Below are positions 17,496 through 27,076 of a stretch of 64,000 bases of DNA, one piece after another. The notes beneath the pieces were generated by a model. That model had not been told where the DNA came from. It was given only the letters and a program-made list of their open reading frames with translations, and made no database searches. Position numbers and translations under genes: made by a program. Position 1 is the stretch's first letter, and every line of letters begins with the position of its first letter. Origin of the DNA: Campylobacter bilis (GTDB lineage Bacteria > Campylobacterota > Campylobacteria > Campylobacterales > Campylobacteraceae); assembly GCF_016806695.1 (NCBI RefSeq), contig NZ_WUED01000003.1:82514-146513 (forward strand), given 5' to 3'.

Positions 17496-18092
17496 ATGAA
17501 ACAAATTAAAAAAATTATTCAAATTGGTATGATAAGCGGTTTAGCAGCTATTACAAGTGGTGTTTTGGTAGGATGTCAAAATAATAATGATAATGCTTTA
17601 AATCAAGCAAATAATGCCCAAGGAGCTTTTGTAATCATTGAAGAACTTGCTCCGGGCCGATATAAAATTAAAGATCAATATCCTAGTGATGAAACAAGGG
17701 TGGTTTTAAAAGAACTTAATGGTACAGAGCGAATTTTGTCTAAAGAAGAGATGGATGCTTTAATCAAGCAAGAAGCTAGTAAGATTGATAATGGAACTTC
17801 TAATTTAACTAAAGAGAATGGGCAAATTAACACTGGGGGCTTAGGTTTGGGTGAGGCTTTGCTTGCAAGTGCTGCAGGAGCGATTTTAGGAAGTTGGATA
17901 GGATCAAAGCTTTTTAACAATCAAAATTTTGCTAACCAACAACGAGGTGCTTTTTCTAATCAAAGTGCTTATCAAAGAAGTGTTAATAGCTTTAATCAAG
18001 CTGGTAAAGGTTCTGCTTCAGCTACTAAAAAATCAGGTTTTTTTGGGGGAGGATCTAAGGCAGGTTCTAGTTCTTCTTCTTTTGGTTCTTAA
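17496..18092 (+). CDS. UPF0323-family lipoprotein
   Basis: This 198-residue envelope lipoprotein has a signal peptide ending LVGC (about Cys27). Then come an Asn-rich linker, a folded part with APGRYKIKDQYPSDETRVVLKELNGTERILSKEEMDALI, a glycine/alanine-rich GLGLGEALLASAAGAILGSWIGSKLF segment typical of glycine-zipper proteins, and a Ser/Gly-rich tail. It is followed after 9 bases by an ATP-grasp enzyme. The same type of pairing is seen in the E. coli ygiB-ygiC genes (lipoprotein plus GspS-like ligase). The C. jejuni homologue has been linked to virulence and chemotaxis (from memory); the molecular role is unknown. Confidence 0.85.
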   Translation: MKQIKKIIQIGMISGLAAITSGVLVGCQNNNDNALNQANNAQGAFVIIEELAPGRYKIKDQYPSDETRVVLKELNGTERILSKEEMDALIKQEASKIDNGTSNLTKENGQINTGGLGLGEALLASAAGAILGSWIGSKLFNNQNFANQQRGAFSNQSAYQRSVNSFNQAGKGSASATKKSGFFGGGSKAGSSSSSFGS

Positions 18093-18101
18093 GGATAGAT
18101 A

Positions 18102-19271
18102 ATGCAATTATTACAAGTGAATAAACTTCAAAAAGATTATTTAGAGAATATAGGCTTTTCATGGCATACGGATGAAGATGGGAGTGATTATATTAGCGAT
18201 AAATTAGTCTGTGTGAAGAGTAAAGAGGCTAATGCATATTATGAAGCTGTAAATACGCTTTATGATATGTTTATAGCTGCAGCACAAAATGTTATTGATA
18301 AGGATCGCTTTGATGAATTAGGCATTCCTTTTAATCTCATAGATGCGATTAAAATGAGTTGGGAAAATGAAGTGCATTGGCATTTATATGGGCGTTTTGA
18401 TTTAGCAGGGGGGCTTGATGGTAAGCCTATAAAGCTTATAGAATTTAATGCTGATACGCCAACAGCTCTTTTTGAGAGTGCGATTTTACAATGGGCTATT
18501 TTAAAACAAAATGGTATGGATGAAAGTGCACAGTTTAATAGTATTTATGAAAGCTTGATGGATAATTTTAAAAGGCTTGTTACCCTTGATGAAAGTATTG
18601 AAAGTTTTAAAGATCATTATCAAGGATGGAAAATTTTATTCTCAAGTATAGCAGGAAGCAAAGAAGAAGAAATCACTACAAAATTGCTTTCTCATATTGC
18701 TAATGAAGCAGGTTTTGAAACGAATTTTTCTTTTGTGGATGAAGTGGAATTTAGCGATGAAGGTTTTTTTAAAGATGGCAAAAATTATGAGTATTGGTTT
18801 AAGCTTATTCCTTGGGAAGATATAGCTATACAAGAAGGTGAACTTGCTATGCTTTTAACGCAAATTATGCGTAATCAAAGGGGTATTATTTTAAATCCTG
18901 CTTACACACTCTTATTTCAATCTAAGGGAATTTTAAAAATTTTATGGGAACTTTTTCCTAATCATCCTTTACTTTTAGAAACAAAAGATGTGCCTTTAGA
19001 AACAAAAAATTATGTTAAAAAGCCTATTTTTGGTAGAGAAGGAGCAAATATTAGTATAATTAAAGAGGGAAAAATCGTACATGAAAATGTGGGTCCTTAT
19101 GGGAACAATAAGGCTATTTATCAAGAATATGTAGAGTTTAATTCCTATGAAAATGAGTATTATCAAGCGGGTGTTTTCTTTGCTTATGAAGGATGTGGTT
19201 TGGGATTTAGAAAAGGGGGGCTTGTGCTTGATAATTATTCTAAATTCGTAGGACATATCATTAAGGATTAA
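18102..19271 (+). CDS. Glutathionylspermidine synthase-like ATP-grasp protein
   Basis: This 389-residue protein has the length and motifs of the GspS C-terminal ATP-grasp domain alone, like YgiC/YjfC, without the amidase domain. Recognisable parts are NEVHWHLYGRFDLAG near 90-104, KLIEFNADTPTALFE near 112-126 (nucleotide and substrate site), KKPIFGREGANI near 310-321, and the C-terminal YQEYVEF and GLVLDNYSKFVGHII. An actual glutathionylspermidine product is doubtful in an organism without glutathione; a peptide or polyamine ligase acting on an envelope substrate is more likely, given the lipoprotein partner upstream. The dehydrogenase gene follows after 2 bases. Confidence 0.85.
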   Translation: MQLLQVNKLQKDYLENIGFSWHTDEDGSDYISDKLVCVKSKEANAYYEAVNTLYDMFIAAAQNVIDKDRFDELGIPFNLIDAIKMSWENEVHWHLYGRFDLAGGLDGKPIKLIEFNADTPTALFESAILQWAILKQNGMDESAQFNSIYESLMDNFKRLVTLDESIESFKDHYQGWKILFSSIAGSKEEEITTKLLSHIANEAGFETNFSFVDEVEFSDEGFFKDGKNYEYWFKLIPWEDIAIQEGELAMLLTQIMRNQRGIILNPAYTLLFQSKGILKILWELFPNHPLLLETKDVPLETKNYVKKPIFGREGANISIIKEGKIVHENVGPYGNNKAIYQEYVEFNSYENEYYQAGVFFAYEGCGLGFRKGGLVLDNYSKFVGHIIKD

Positions 19272-19273
19272 AA

Positions 19274-20209
19274 ATGAAAATTGTTTGTTTGGATGCAGCT
19301 ACTTTGGGGGATTATGATTTAAGTGTTTTTCAAACATTAGGTTCTTTAGAAGTTTATGCTATGACCACCAAAGAAGAAGTGATACAACGTTTAAAAAATG
19401 CTGATGTGGCTATGGTAAATAAAATAGTGATTGATAAAAATGTCATAGATGCGTGTGAGAATCTAAAACTCATTTTAGAAACCGCCACAGGGGTAAATAA
19501 TATTGATGTAGAATACGCTAAGGAAAAAAATATAATAGTAAAAAATGCATCAGGATATTCTACTATGAGCGTTGTACAGCATACTTTTGCTTTTATATTT
19601 GCATTTTTAAATCAGATGATTTATTATGATCAATGGAGTAAAGAAGGTAAATGGTGCAATAGTCCTATTTTTACAGATTATAGTAGGAGTTTGCATACCC
19701 TTGGTGGTAAAAAGCACGGCATTATAGGTTTAGGAACCATAGGCAAAGAAGTGGCAAAAATTTCAAAACTTTTTGGGGCTGAAATTTATTATTATTCTAC
19801 AAGCGGTAAGAATGAAAATGCTGATTTTAAGCGTTTAGAATTAGAACAATTATTAAAAACTTGTGATATTATAAGTATCCATGCACCTTTAAATGAAAAT
19901 ACTAAAGATTTGCTTACTTTTAAAGAATTAAAACTTTTAAAAGATAATGTGATTTTAGTAAATGTTGGCAGAGGTGGTATTATTAATGAGCAAGATTTGG
20001 CTAAGATTATGGATGAGAAAAATATACGCGTGGGATTAGACGTTTTAGAACAAGAACCTATGATGAAAAATCATCCTCTTTTATACCTTAAAAATAAAGA
20101 AAATTTAATCATTACCCCACATGTAGCGTGGGCAAGCAAGGAAGCTTTAAGTGCTTTAATGGATATAGTTTATAATAATCTTAAAGAGTGGATAGAAAAT
20201 GGCAAGTGA
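19274..20209 (+). CDS. D-isomer-specific 2-hydroxyacid dehydrogenase
   Basis: This 311-residue NAD(P)-dependent oxidoreductase interconverts a 2-oxoacid and a D-2-hydroxyacid. The Rossmann fold motif [16 protein letters not shown] is around residue 150. Catalytic residues appear in [14 protein letters not shown] (Arg near 236), in the Glu of GLDVLEQEP (near 264), and in the His of ITPHVAWAS (near 283). It resembles glycerate/hydroxypyruvate reductases and D-lactate dehydrogenases; the substrate is not determined. It belongs to the operon of 17.5-21.2 kb and overlaps the following yajQ gene by 11 bases. Confidence 0.92.
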   Translation: MKIVCLDAATLGDYDLSVFQTLGSLEVYAMTTKEEVIQRLKNADVAMVNKIVIDKNVIDACENLKLILETATGVNNIDVEYAKEKNIIVKNASGYSTMSVVQHTFAFIFAFLNQMIYYDQWSKEGKWCNSPIFTDYSRSLHTLGGKKHGIIGLGTIGKEVAKISKLFGAEIYYYSTSGKNENADFKRLELEQLLKTCDIISIHAPLNENTKDLLTFKELKLLKDNVILVNVGRGGIINEQDLAKIMDEKNIRVGLDVLEQEPMMKNHPLLYLKNKENLIITPHVAWASKEALSALMDIVYNNLKEWIENGK

Positions 20210-20690
20210 GCATAGTTTTGATATTTCTGCAGCTTTAGATAAGCAAGAACTTAAAAATGCTTTTGAACAAGCAAAAAAAGAGCTTGATAGTCGTTATGAT
20301 TTAAAAGGTATAAAATGTGAGCTTGAATTTAGTGAGAAAGATAGTGTTTTTAAACTCAGTTCTTCAAGTGAACAAAAGCTTGATGTTTTAAAGGATATAG
20401 TAATTTCTAAACTTATTAAAAGGGCTATTAATCCTAATGCTATTAAGGAGCTTTCTCGTGAAAAAGGTGCGATGTTTCGTTTATATTTAAAGATAAATGA
20501 TAGCATAGATAGTGAAAACGCGAAAAAAATCAATAAAGCGATTAAAGACAGTAAACTTAAAGTAAGTTTTTCTACACGTGGAGAAGAAATTCGTGTTGTG
20601 GCCAAACAAATTGATGATTTACAAGGGGTGATGAAGATACTAAAAGAACTTAATTTAGAATTAAATCTTAGTTTTAAAAATCTTAAATAA
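20199..20690 (+). CDS. YajQ-family nucleotide-binding protein
   Basis: This 163-residue YajQ family protein (UPF0234) starts [21 protein letters not shown], the family hallmark, and has a double alpha-beta ferredoxin-like fold. Family members bind tRNA or nucleotides, and one Xanthomonas member binds cyclic di-GMP. The late conserved stretch [24 protein letters not shown] is present. The ATG lies within the dehydrogenase gene. The physiological role in Campylobacter is unknown. Confidence 0.93.
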   Translation: MASEHSFDISAALDKQELKNAFEQAKKELDSRYDLKGIKCELEFSEKDSVFKLSSSSEQKLDVLKDIVISKLIKRAINPNAIKELSREKGAMFRLYLKINDSIDSENAKKINKAIKDSKLKVSFSTRGEEIRVVAKQIDDLQGVMKILKELNLELNLSFKNLK

Positions 20691-20698
20691 GGTTGATT

Positions 20699-21175
20699 TT
20701 GAAGTATTGTTTTATTTGTTTATTTGTTTATTTGTTTTGTGCATGCAGTGTCAAAAATCAGAATTTTTCAACTCAAAGTGTGAAGACTTTGATTGTTTCT
20801 CCTATGATTAAAATCAATGATGTAGGTTTTTTAAAAAAAGAAAATAATGCTTTAAATTTAGAACTTTACAAACTTGGACAAGCTTTTTTTGAAATAAAAA
20901 TCAAAGATAAAATTTGTATTAATTTTGTGTGTTATGATAAAAAGGTATTTAATCAAAAATTTTTTAAAAATGAATACTATGAAGATATTTTAAGTGATAT
21001 TTTAAATGCAAATGCTTTATGGCAAGGCAGGAATTTACAGAAGATAAATTGTGGTTTTAAACAAAATATAAAGGCAAAAAATTATGAAATTTTTTATCAG
21101 GTTTGTGATGATAAAGTGAGTTTTTTTGATAAGATTTCAGGTATAAAAATCCTTTTGACAGCTTTTAGGGATTAA
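20699..21175 (+). CDS. Small lipoprotein, function unknown
   Basis: This protein of about 158 residues has a very hydrophobic signal sequence, MKYCFICLFVYLF, followed by the lipobox FCAC (Cys16 or so). The mature part is Lys- and Asn-rich, with two Cys residues near KICINFVCYDKK and one in NCGFK. I recognise no domain. The TTG at 20699 is chosen over a TTG six bases earlier because AAGG lies six bases before it and the signal peptide then has a normal length. It ends the operon; degraded sequence follows. Confidence 0.75.
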   Translation: MKYCFICLFVYLFCACSVKNQNFSTQSVKTLIVSPMIKINDVGFLKKENNALNLELYKLGQAFFEIKIKDKICINFVCYDKKVFNQKFFKNEYYEDILSDILNANALWQGRNLQKINCGFKQNIKAKNYEIFYQVCDDKVSFFDKISGIKILLTAFRD

Positions 21176-21388
21176 ATAGCTGTATTTGAAATTTTTTACC
21201 GATCTTTTATTTTATAAATTTAGCTTTTATTTGTTATTTATAAAGGAGAATTGTAAAAATCTAAAATTAATAATTTTTTGTTTAATTATGAAAAGTTAAG
21301 GATTTATTATTTGCCTTTTTAAAGTCATTTTTTAGATGAAAATATTTATGTGGAATTCAATGAAGATGAGTTAAAGGAAGTGAAAAAA
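21176..21388 (+). pseudogene. Remnant of a decayed gene upstream of the AAA ATPase
   Basis: The 215 bases hold a ribosome-binding-like AAAGGAG near 21242 but no intact ORF. The last 23 codons before the ATPase (SHFLDENIYVEFNEDELKEVKK, then stop) read like a protein C-terminus, and the stop overlaps the next start as TAATG, an operon-style join. Removing one T from the T6 run near 21328-21333 connects this end to an upstream open stretch (DLLFAFLKSFLDE). In C. jejuni a periplasmic-protein gene lies here as I remember, so I read this as its debris. Confidence 0.5.
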
Positions 21389-21390
21389 TA

Positions 21391-23103
21391 ATGCAGAAAT
21401 TAAAGAATTTTTTAAGTTTAGAAAATATAGAAGATACTCAAATTTATAAAGAACTTAAATGTACAAAAAATGAGGCTTTGATTCTAAGAGAACTTTGTAA
21501 AAATTATGTTGTTTGTGTGTCTTGTGTCAATGCTTTTACTTTATTATCTAGTATTTTTGGCAATGATAAGTATGTATATTTAGATGCTTTAGAAGACTTA
21601 AAAAGGCTTATTGAAAGAGGTCTTGTCAATCAAAATTCTAGTTTTTTTAAAAATATAGAAAGCAATAAAACCCAAACATTAATGCTAGGATTATTACAAA
21701 GCGAACTTAGCTTGAGTGAGTATTTTTTGGAATTTTTAGAAGAAAAACCTCATTTAAATTTAGAAAAACAAGAAGCTTATAGAGATTATTTAGAGTATTT
21801 AAAAGATGAGTTTATACGTATTCAATTGTATGAAAGATTGAGTTTTATACAAAAGAGTGCTTACAATAATGAAATAAAAAATCAAATCAGAATTTATGAA
21901 AAACATATTAAAGAAAGGCTAAAAAAAAGTAAATTTTATAATGTTTTAGCCGAGATATTTAAAGAATATAATCTTAAATCTAAAGAACAAATCATTTTTT
22001 TAGCACTTTTAAAAGAAGAATACACCTTAAGCAATGAAAATTCTATGTCAAGAGAGATGAATTCTTTACTTTCTTTAGTTAGTGAAAACGATTTAGAAAG
22101 ACACAGCAATAAAAAATTATTGCAAGATAATGCTCCTCTTTTAAATTTGATCGAGTATGATGAGTATTTAAATGCTTTTGGAGATATTTCTAAAAGTTTT
22201 TTTATAATAGATGAGATTTTACAAAGGGTGATAAATTTCGAACTTAAGCAAAGTAAGAAAATTAAAATTGAAAGTGTTTTAAAAGAACAAGATATTTTTG
22301 AGCTTATAGAGCCAAGTGCTGATATTAATGATATTATTATGCCTCAAAACACAAAAGAGCTTTTAGAAAATATTTTAAAACAACAAGATAAAAAAGTTTT
22401 AGAAAGACTTCGTTCTTGGGGTATAAAGAGTAATAAAAATATAGAAGCAAAGATTATTTTTTATGGGCCTGCAGGAACGGGTAAAACCATGTCAGCTTTG
22501 GCTATGGCTAAATCTATGAAAAAAACTGTTCTTAGTTTTGATTGTTCAAAAATTCTTAGCAAATGGGTAGGAGAGAGTGAGCAAAATGTAAGAAAAATTT
22601 TTGACACTTATAAAAACATAGTTCAAACTTGCAAACAAAGTCCTATTTTACTTTTAAATGAAGCTGATCAGTTCTTAAGTACTCGAGTTGAAAGCAGTAG
22701 TGGAAGTGATAAAATGCATAATCAAATGCAAAATATATTTTTAGATCAGATTGAACATTTTAGCGGAGTGATTATCGCTACGACGAATTTTTTAGAGAGT
22801 TTAGATAGTGCTTTTTCAAGAAGGTTTGATTATAAAATAGAATTTAAAAAACCTGATTTTAAAGACAGACTTAAGATGTGGGAGAAATTTTTACCTAAAA
22901 AGGCGTTGTTTGAGAAGGCTTTTGATATTAATATTTTAGCAAATTATGAGTTAAGCGGGGCACAAATTTTAATGGTGATAAAAAATACAGCTTTGAAAAT
23001 AGCAGTTTCTGAGGATGGAATTTTTAAAATGCAAGATTTTGTAGAAAGTATACAAAAAGAGTTGAGTTCAAGTTTTGATAAAAGTAGGGTTGTTGGCTTT
23101 TGA
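21391..23103 (+). CDS. AAA family ATPase
   Basis: This 570-residue protein has a helical N-terminal half of unknown fold (about 1-310) and an AAA module. Walker A GPAGTGKT is at 359-366, and the pore-loop-like SKWVGESEQNVRKIF follows at 390-404. The Walker B stretch LLLNEAD at 420-426 has Asn where most AAA proteins have Asp; this Asn is found in related ATPases. ATTNFLESLDSAFSRRFDYKIEF contains sensor 1 and the arginine finger. It resembles FtsH/Vps4-class remodelling ATPases without a protease domain; the substrate is unknown. The start forms a TAATG join with the gene remnant upstream, and the 3' end overlaps the convergent msrQ by 36 bases. Confidence 0.9.
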   Translation: MQKLKNFLSLENIEDTQIYKELKCTKNEALILRELCKNYVVCVSCVNAFTLLSSIFGNDKYVYLDALEDLKRLIERGLVNQNSSFFKNIESNKTQTLMLGLLQSELSLSEYFLEFLEEKPHLNLEKQEAYRDYLEYLKDEFIRIQLYERLSFIQKSAYNNEIKNQIRIYEKHIKERLKKSKFYNVLAEIFKEYNLKSKEQIIFLALLKEEYTLSNENSMSREMNSLLSLVSENDLERHSNKKLLQDNAPLLNLIEYDEYLNAFGDISKSFFIIDEILQRVINFELKQSKKIKIESVLKEQDIFELIEPSADINDIIMPQNTKELLENILKQQDKKVLERLRSWGIKSNKNIEAKIIFYGPAGTGKTMSALAMAKSMKKTVLSFDCSKILSKWVGESEQNVRKIFDTYKNIVQTCKQSPILLLNEADQFLSTRVESSSGSDKMHNQMQNIFLDQIEHFSGVIIATTNFLESLDSAFSRRFDYKIEFKKPDFKDRLKMWEKFLPKKALFEKAFDINILANYELSGAQILMVIKNTALKIAVSEDGIFKMQDFVESIQKELSSSFDKSRVVGF

Positions 23104-23640
23104 GCTTTTAAGTATTTTTATATAATGAAGTATAAAATAAAATAAAGCGACAATTAAAGCACTCCATTCCCAAAACATTGGAACTTTAGGGCTTAAAAAA
23201 TAATGATAGCTTGCTAAAACTAAGCATAAATATCCTAGTTTTCTTATCTTCTCGATTTTTTTTAGCCATGTAAAAGAGCTTAAAAACATAAAAAAGATGA
23301 TAATAAAAGCAGCAAAACCACTTGCTTCTAATAGACGGTGTGAAATATCATCAAAAAGCCTTAAAATTTGTGCATTTCTATCAAAAATAAAATAATTTAA
23401 AAAATGTAAAAAAGTCCAAAATGCTGCAAAAATCCCTAAAAGTTTGGGATAAGTTTTTGTTTTTTTAAATTGAAATAAAGAAAAGAAAATGCTTAAATTT
23501 AAAAAAAATAAGGCAAATATCCCTGTATAAATATAAGCTTCTTTTACAAAATCAAAAGCTTTTATCATATGATAAAAGCCATAAATTAAACTTGCAAAAA
23601 AACTAAATAAAGCCATAAGTGTAAAATACTTTATAGGCAT
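23068..23640 (-). CDS. msrQ: MsrQ, haem-binding membrane subunit of the methionine sulfoxide reductase system
   Basis: This 190-residue, six-helix protein of the ferric reductase-like (YedZ) family passes electrons from the quinone pool to MsrP. Hydrophobic segments are evident throughout, with candidate haem-ligand histidines in FWTFLHFLNYFIFD, DISHRLLEASG and LASYHYFLSPK. It begins one base inside msrP, the normal msrP-msrQ order. The 3' end reaches 36 bases into the convergent AAA gene. Confidence 0.9.
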   Translation of the reverse strand: MPIKYFTLMALFSFFASLIYGFYHMIKAFDFVKEAYIYTGIFALFFLNLSIFFSLFQFKKTKTYPKLLGIFAAFWTFLHFLNYFIFDRNAQILRLFDDISHRLLEASGFAAFIIIFFMFLSSFTWLKKIEKIRKLGYLCLVLASYHYFLSPKVPMFWEWSALIVALFYFILHYIKILKSSKANNPTFIKT

Positions 23641-24533
23641 TAAAAATTCACCTTTAAATCCATATTTGCATATAAATATCCCACTTCTTTTTCATATCCA
23701 TTAAACATTAAAGTAGGTTTGGTAAAAAAATCTCCCAAAGTCCTTTCATTAGCTTGTGACCATCTAGGATGAGATACATTAGGATTTACATTTGCATAAA
23801 AGCCATATTCTCTAGGATTTGCTAACTCCCAAGTGGATTTTGGCTGATCTTTGACAAATTCTATTTTTACTATAGATTTGATACTTTTAAAGCCATATTT
23901 CCATGGTACTACAAGGCGTATTGGCGATCCATTTTGTGGTTTTAAAGGTTTTTGATACATACCTATAGCAAATAAAGTGAGTGGATGCAAGGCTTCATCC
24001 ATGCGAAGTCCTTCTACATAAGGGTAATCTATAGTCGGGAATAAAGCGTCTTGATCAGGAAATTGATTTTTATCAAAAAGAGTGGTAAATTTTATAAATT
24101 TTGCTTCACTTGTAGGTTTTGCTAGCTCGATTAAGCGACGTGCTTCAAAACCTATCCAAGGCACTACCATAGACCAAGTTTCAACACAACGAAAGCGATA
24201 AATTCTTTCTTCTAATGGAAATTTTAAAATATCTTCCATACTTAAAGTTAAAGGCCTTTCTACCTCACCACTAATGTCGATTTTCCAGCCTTGAGTATTG
24301 AGATTTTGTGCTAAAGACGCAGCCTTTCTTTTATCGGTTGAAAATTCATAAAAATTAACATAATTAGTAGCAAGTTCTTCATCGCTGATTTGAAGTTTAT
24401 TTATATTAGTATCGTTTGTAAATTGAAATGCAGATAATTTAGAAGCAAGGACGCTAGAACTGATTAAAGCTCCAGCTCCAATTTTCATAAATTCTCTTCT
24501 TTTTTTATATAAATTTTCAGGAGTTATAGTCAT
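23640..24533 (-). CDS. msrP: MsrP, periplasmic molybdopterin-dependent methionine sulfoxide reductase
   Basis: This 297-residue molybdoenzyme repairs oxidised methionine in periplasmic proteins. A twin-arginine signal, KKRREFMKIGAG, is at residues 10-21, so it is exported folded by Tat. The molybdenum-ligand cysteine is Cys116 in RFRCVETWSMVVPWIGF. The later PIRLVVPWKYGFKSIK and TWELANPREYGFYANVNP are family motifs. It forms the MsrPQ system with the next gene, adding to the oxidative defence genes of this window. AAGGAAAAATT precedes the ATG. Confidence 0.95.
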   Translation of the reverse strand: MTITPENLYKKRREFMKIGAGALISSSVLASKLSAFQFTNDTNINKLQISDEELATNYVNFYEFSTDKRKAASLAQNLNTQGWKIDISGEVERPLTLSMEDILKFPLEERIYRFRCVETWSMVVPWIGFEARRLIELAKPTSEAKFIKFTTLFDKNQFPDQDALFPTIDYPYVEGLRMDEALHPLTLFAIGMYQKPLKPQNGSPIRLVVPWKYGFKSIKSIVKIEFVKDQPKSTWELANPREYGFYANVNPNVSHPRWSQANERTLGDFFTKPTLMFNGYEKEVGYLYANMDLKVNF

Positions 24534-24625
24534 AATTTTTCCTTATTAAAAATTTTTATTATTAAACTACAATAGCGTTAATATAAGATTAATTTTTATT
24601 CTGTCTTTTTTGTAAAATTTTTATC

Positions 24626-24631
24626 ATTATA
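24626..24631 (-). promoter_or_regulatory. Possible -10 box of msrPQ
   Basis: TATAAT on the minus strand lies about 93 bases before the msrP ATG, in a 165-base A/T-rich gap between pyrF and msrP. A second possibility, TATATT, lies nearer the gene; the choice is uncertain. Confidence 0.35.
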
Positions 24632-24698
24632 AATAAGAATAAATCAATCATAAAGACTAAAATAATCTTAATTTTAATATTTAATTTTTTTGAGAATT

Positions 24699-25400
24699 TT
24701 AAATATTTTCTTTTGTATATTGTATTGTTTTTAAAATTTTTTCACAAATTGCTCTTGGACTAGCGTCTTTGTAAATAGGGCGTCCAATAACTATAAAATC
24801 ACTTAAATTATCTTTTGCTAAGGCTAGATCAGCAACGCGTTTTTGATCATTATTTGTTTCTCCAAAAGGACGAATTCCAGGCGTTAAGGTAAGAAAATGG
24901 GCATTTGTATTTTCTTTAATGCTCTTGCTTTCAAAAACCGAACATACCATTCCATCAAGTCCATTTTCATAAGACATTTTTGAAAAATCAATCACTGTTT
25001 TTTTAATTTCTTGCTTATAAATGCTAAAAAAATTAGCTTCATCAAAACTTGTCAAAGCAGAAACAGCCAAAACTAAAGGACGTTTTGGAAGTTTATTAAG
25101 TCTTTTCATAACTTCTTGTATGGCTATTTTTCCCGCACTTGCATGGATATTTATCATATTAATATCAAGTTTTGCAAGTTCTTCGCAAGCATCTGCCATG
25201 GTATTGGGAATATCATGAATTTTAAGATCAAGAAAAATTTTAAAATCATCAATTTTTTTAAGTTCGTCGATAATTTCATAGCCATCTCTTAGATAAGATC
25301 TTAATCCTACTTTAAGCCAAATATCTAAGCCTTTGAGTTCTTTAGCGAGTTTCAAACATGCTTGTTTTGTGCCTAAATCAAGTGCGACACAAAGTTTCAT
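24699..25400 (-). CDS. pyrF: Orotidine 5'-phosphate decarboxylase
   Basis: This 233-residue TIM-barrel enzyme makes UMP from orotidine monophosphate. It opens [19 protein letters not shown]. The catalytic Asp-Lys-x-x-Asp tetrad lies in [12 protein letters not shown] (near 57-68). The phosphate-binding loops [10 protein letters not shown] (near 173-182) and [14 protein letters not shown] (near 203-216) are intact. It is the last gene of the minus-strand operon beginning at 28002, and overlaps nusB by 4 bases. Confidence 0.96.
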   Translation of the reverse strand: MKLCVALDLGTKQACLKLAKELKGLDIWLKVGLRSYLRDGYEIIDELKKIDDFKIFLDLKIHDIPNTMADACEELAKLDINMINIHASAGKIAIQEVMKRLNKLPKRPLVLAVSALTSFDEANFFSIYKQEIKKTVIDFSKMSYENGLDGMVCSVFESKSIKENTNAHFLTLTPGIRPFGETNNDQKRVADLALAKDNLSDFIVIGRPIYKDASPRAICEKILKTIQYTKENI

Positions 25401-25795
25401 TTTTTAGCCTTTATTAAAGAGTCTAAAACCCCATTAATGAATTTTGGAGAATTATCATTAGCAAGCTCTTTAGCAAGCTCTATGGCTTCATTGATGATTA
25501 TAGCATTAGGGGTGTCGGTAAAAAGCAGCTCATAAGCACCAAGCCTTAGTATAGATCTTTCTATATGCCCTAAAGCTGCAATTTTATTATCATTAAGAAA
25601 GGTATTAAGGGTTTGATCTATACTGTCTAAATTATCTAAAATTCCATGATATAAGTTTAAAGTAAAATTTTTTTGTTCATTGCGTATTTTTTTTTCATCT
25701 AAAATTTCATCAATGAAGGCATTATGTTGAGAATTTAACTCAAAAGCGTAAAGTAAGGCAATAACGCTTTGACGCACTTGATGACGTGTCGCCAT
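25397..25795 (-). CDS. nusB: Transcription antitermination factor NusB
   Basis: This 132-residue all-helical protein binds boxA RNA with NusE and allows read-through in rRNA operons. It starts [19 protein letters not shown], and [32 protein letters not shown] in the C-terminal half is the family signature. It starts one base inside ribH, the widespread ribH-nusB pairing. A boxA-like sequence occurs at the end of this window in a presumed rRNA leader. Confidence 0.95.
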   Translation of the reverse strand: MATRHQVRQSVIALLYAFELNSQHNAFIDEILDEKKIRNEQKNFTLNLYHGILDNLDSIDQTLNTFLNDNKIAALGHIERSILRLGAYELLFTDTPNAIIINEAIELAKELANDNSPKFINGVLDSLIKAKK

Positions 25796-26259
25796 TAAAG
25801 TTCCTTAGTTAAATTCAGTACTTCAATGACGCTTATCATCGCTTCAAAGCCTTTATTACCTGCTTTGCTACCTGCTCTTTCTATGGCTTGTTCTAAAGTA
25901 TCTGTTGTTAAAATACCAAAGCTTACAGGAATATCATGATTTAAACTTACATTGGCTATGCCTTTGGTGGTTTCTGCTGAAACATAGTCAAAATGTGGGG
26001 TTGATCCGCGTATTATAGCACCAACACAACAAATGGCATCAAATTTTTTACATTCTATGGTCTTTTTTAAAACAAAAGGAATCTCAAAAGCACCTGGGAC
26101 GAGTATGAGGCTTAGATTTCCTTCTTTGCCACCATGTCTTAAAAAAGCGTCTTTAGCCCCTTCTACAAGACGATCTGTGATGATATGATTAAATCTTGCA
26201 TTAATAATGGCAATTTTTGCATCAGAATGTAAATTTAATTTTCCTTCAATGGTATTCAT
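25795..26259 (-). CDS. ribH: 6,7-dimethyl-8-ribityllumazine synthase
   Basis: This 154-residue enzyme of the penultimate riboflavin step condenses the pyrimidine intermediate with dihydroxybutanone phosphate, and forms capsids of 60 subunits in many species. Conserved stretches are [45 protein letters not shown] with the catalytic His in PHFD, and [19 protein letters not shown] with the KAGNKG lysine-rich turn. It lies between kdsA and nusB in one operon. Confidence 0.97.
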   Translation of the reverse strand: MNTIEGKLNLHSDAKIAIINARFNHIITDRLVEGAKDAFLRHGGKEGNLSLILVPGAFEIPFVLKKTIECKKFDAICCVGAIIRGSTPHFDYVSAETTKGIANVSLNHDIPVSFGILTTDTLEQAIERAGSKAGNKGFEAMISVIEVLNLTKEL

Positions 26260-26272
26260 CTAATTTTCCTTC

Positions 26273-27076
26273 TTATAAAATGTTTTGAATTTCTAATAAT
26301 TTTTTTACGCAATTTTTAAGGCGTGTAGGATCAAGCATATTAGGTCCATCACACAAGGCTTGACAAGGATTTATATGCGTTTCAAAGAAAAAGCCATCCA
26401 CACCCACACCACCAGCAGCTCTTGCTAAAGGCTCTACAAATTCACTTTTGCCTCCACTGCTTCCACCACCAGCTCCTGGCATTTGCACGCTATGTGTAGC
26501 ATCAAAGATTACGGGTGCAAATTCACGCATAATCACTAAAGAACGCATATCTACAACTAAATTTCCATATCCAAAGCTTGCCCCTCTTTCAGCCACAAAA
26601 ACACCATTTTCACTTGCGACTTCATAGCCTTCTTCTTCTATACCGCGAGTTTGAAGAATTTTTTTAACACTGTATTTTATATCATAAGGATTTAAAAATT
26701 GTCCTTTTTTGATATTTACTTTAGCCTTGGTTTTGGCTGCACATACAAGTAAATCGGTTTGACGGCATAAAAAAGCAGGGATTTGTAAGACATCGGCTAC
26801 TTCGCTTGCAGGATTTGCTTGATAGCTTTCATGTATATCGGTAAGAATTTTCATACCAAATTCATTTTTTACACTTTGTAAAATTTTAAGTCCTTCTTCG
26901 AGTCCTGGACCGCGAAAAGAATTAATACTTGTACGATTTGCTTTGTCAAAACTTGATTTAAAATAAAATTCTATATTTTGATTTTCATTAAAATCTTTTA
27001 ATTGTTCAGCTACTTTAAAAACTAAATCTTTATTCTCTATCACGCAAGGACCTGCAATTAATATCATTTTTTTCAT
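26273..27076 (-). CDS. kdsA: 3-deoxy-D-manno-octulosonate 8-phosphate synthase
   Basis: This 267-residue TIM-barrel enzyme joins phosphoenolpyruvate and arabinose-5-phosphate to form KDO-8-phosphate for the lipooligosaccharide core. AGPCVIEN is at residues 8-15, [12 protein letters not shown] at about 40-51, and RGPGLEEGL after it. [16 protein letters not shown] and [15 protein letters not shown] are also typical. The Cys in AGPC suggests the metal-dependent class. It overlaps the upstream EamA gene by 4 bases. Confidence 0.97.
   Translation of the reverse strand: MKKMILIAGPCVIENKDLVFKVAEQLKDFNENQNIEFYFKSSFDKANRTSINSFRGPGLEEGLKILQSVKNEFGMKILTDIHESYQANPASEVADVLQIPAFLCRQTDLLVCAAKTKAKVNIKKGQFLNPYDIKYSVKKILQTRGIEEEGYEVASENGVFVAERGASFGYGNLVVDMRSLVIMREFAPVIFDATHSVQMPGAGGGSSGGKSEFVEPLARAAGGVGVDGFFFETHINPCQALCDGPNMLDPTRLKNCVKKLLEIQNIL

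Noticed and set aside
19214..19220. Run of six G as a phase-variable tract
   Set aside because: Phase-variable tracts in Campylobacter usually have eight or more G; this is a normal Lys-Gly-Gly coding stretch.
23068..23103. Frameshift at the AAA ATPase end because of overlap with msrQ
   Set aside because: Both frames end naturally and both proteins have complete domains; a 36-base convergent overlap is plausible in this compact genome.
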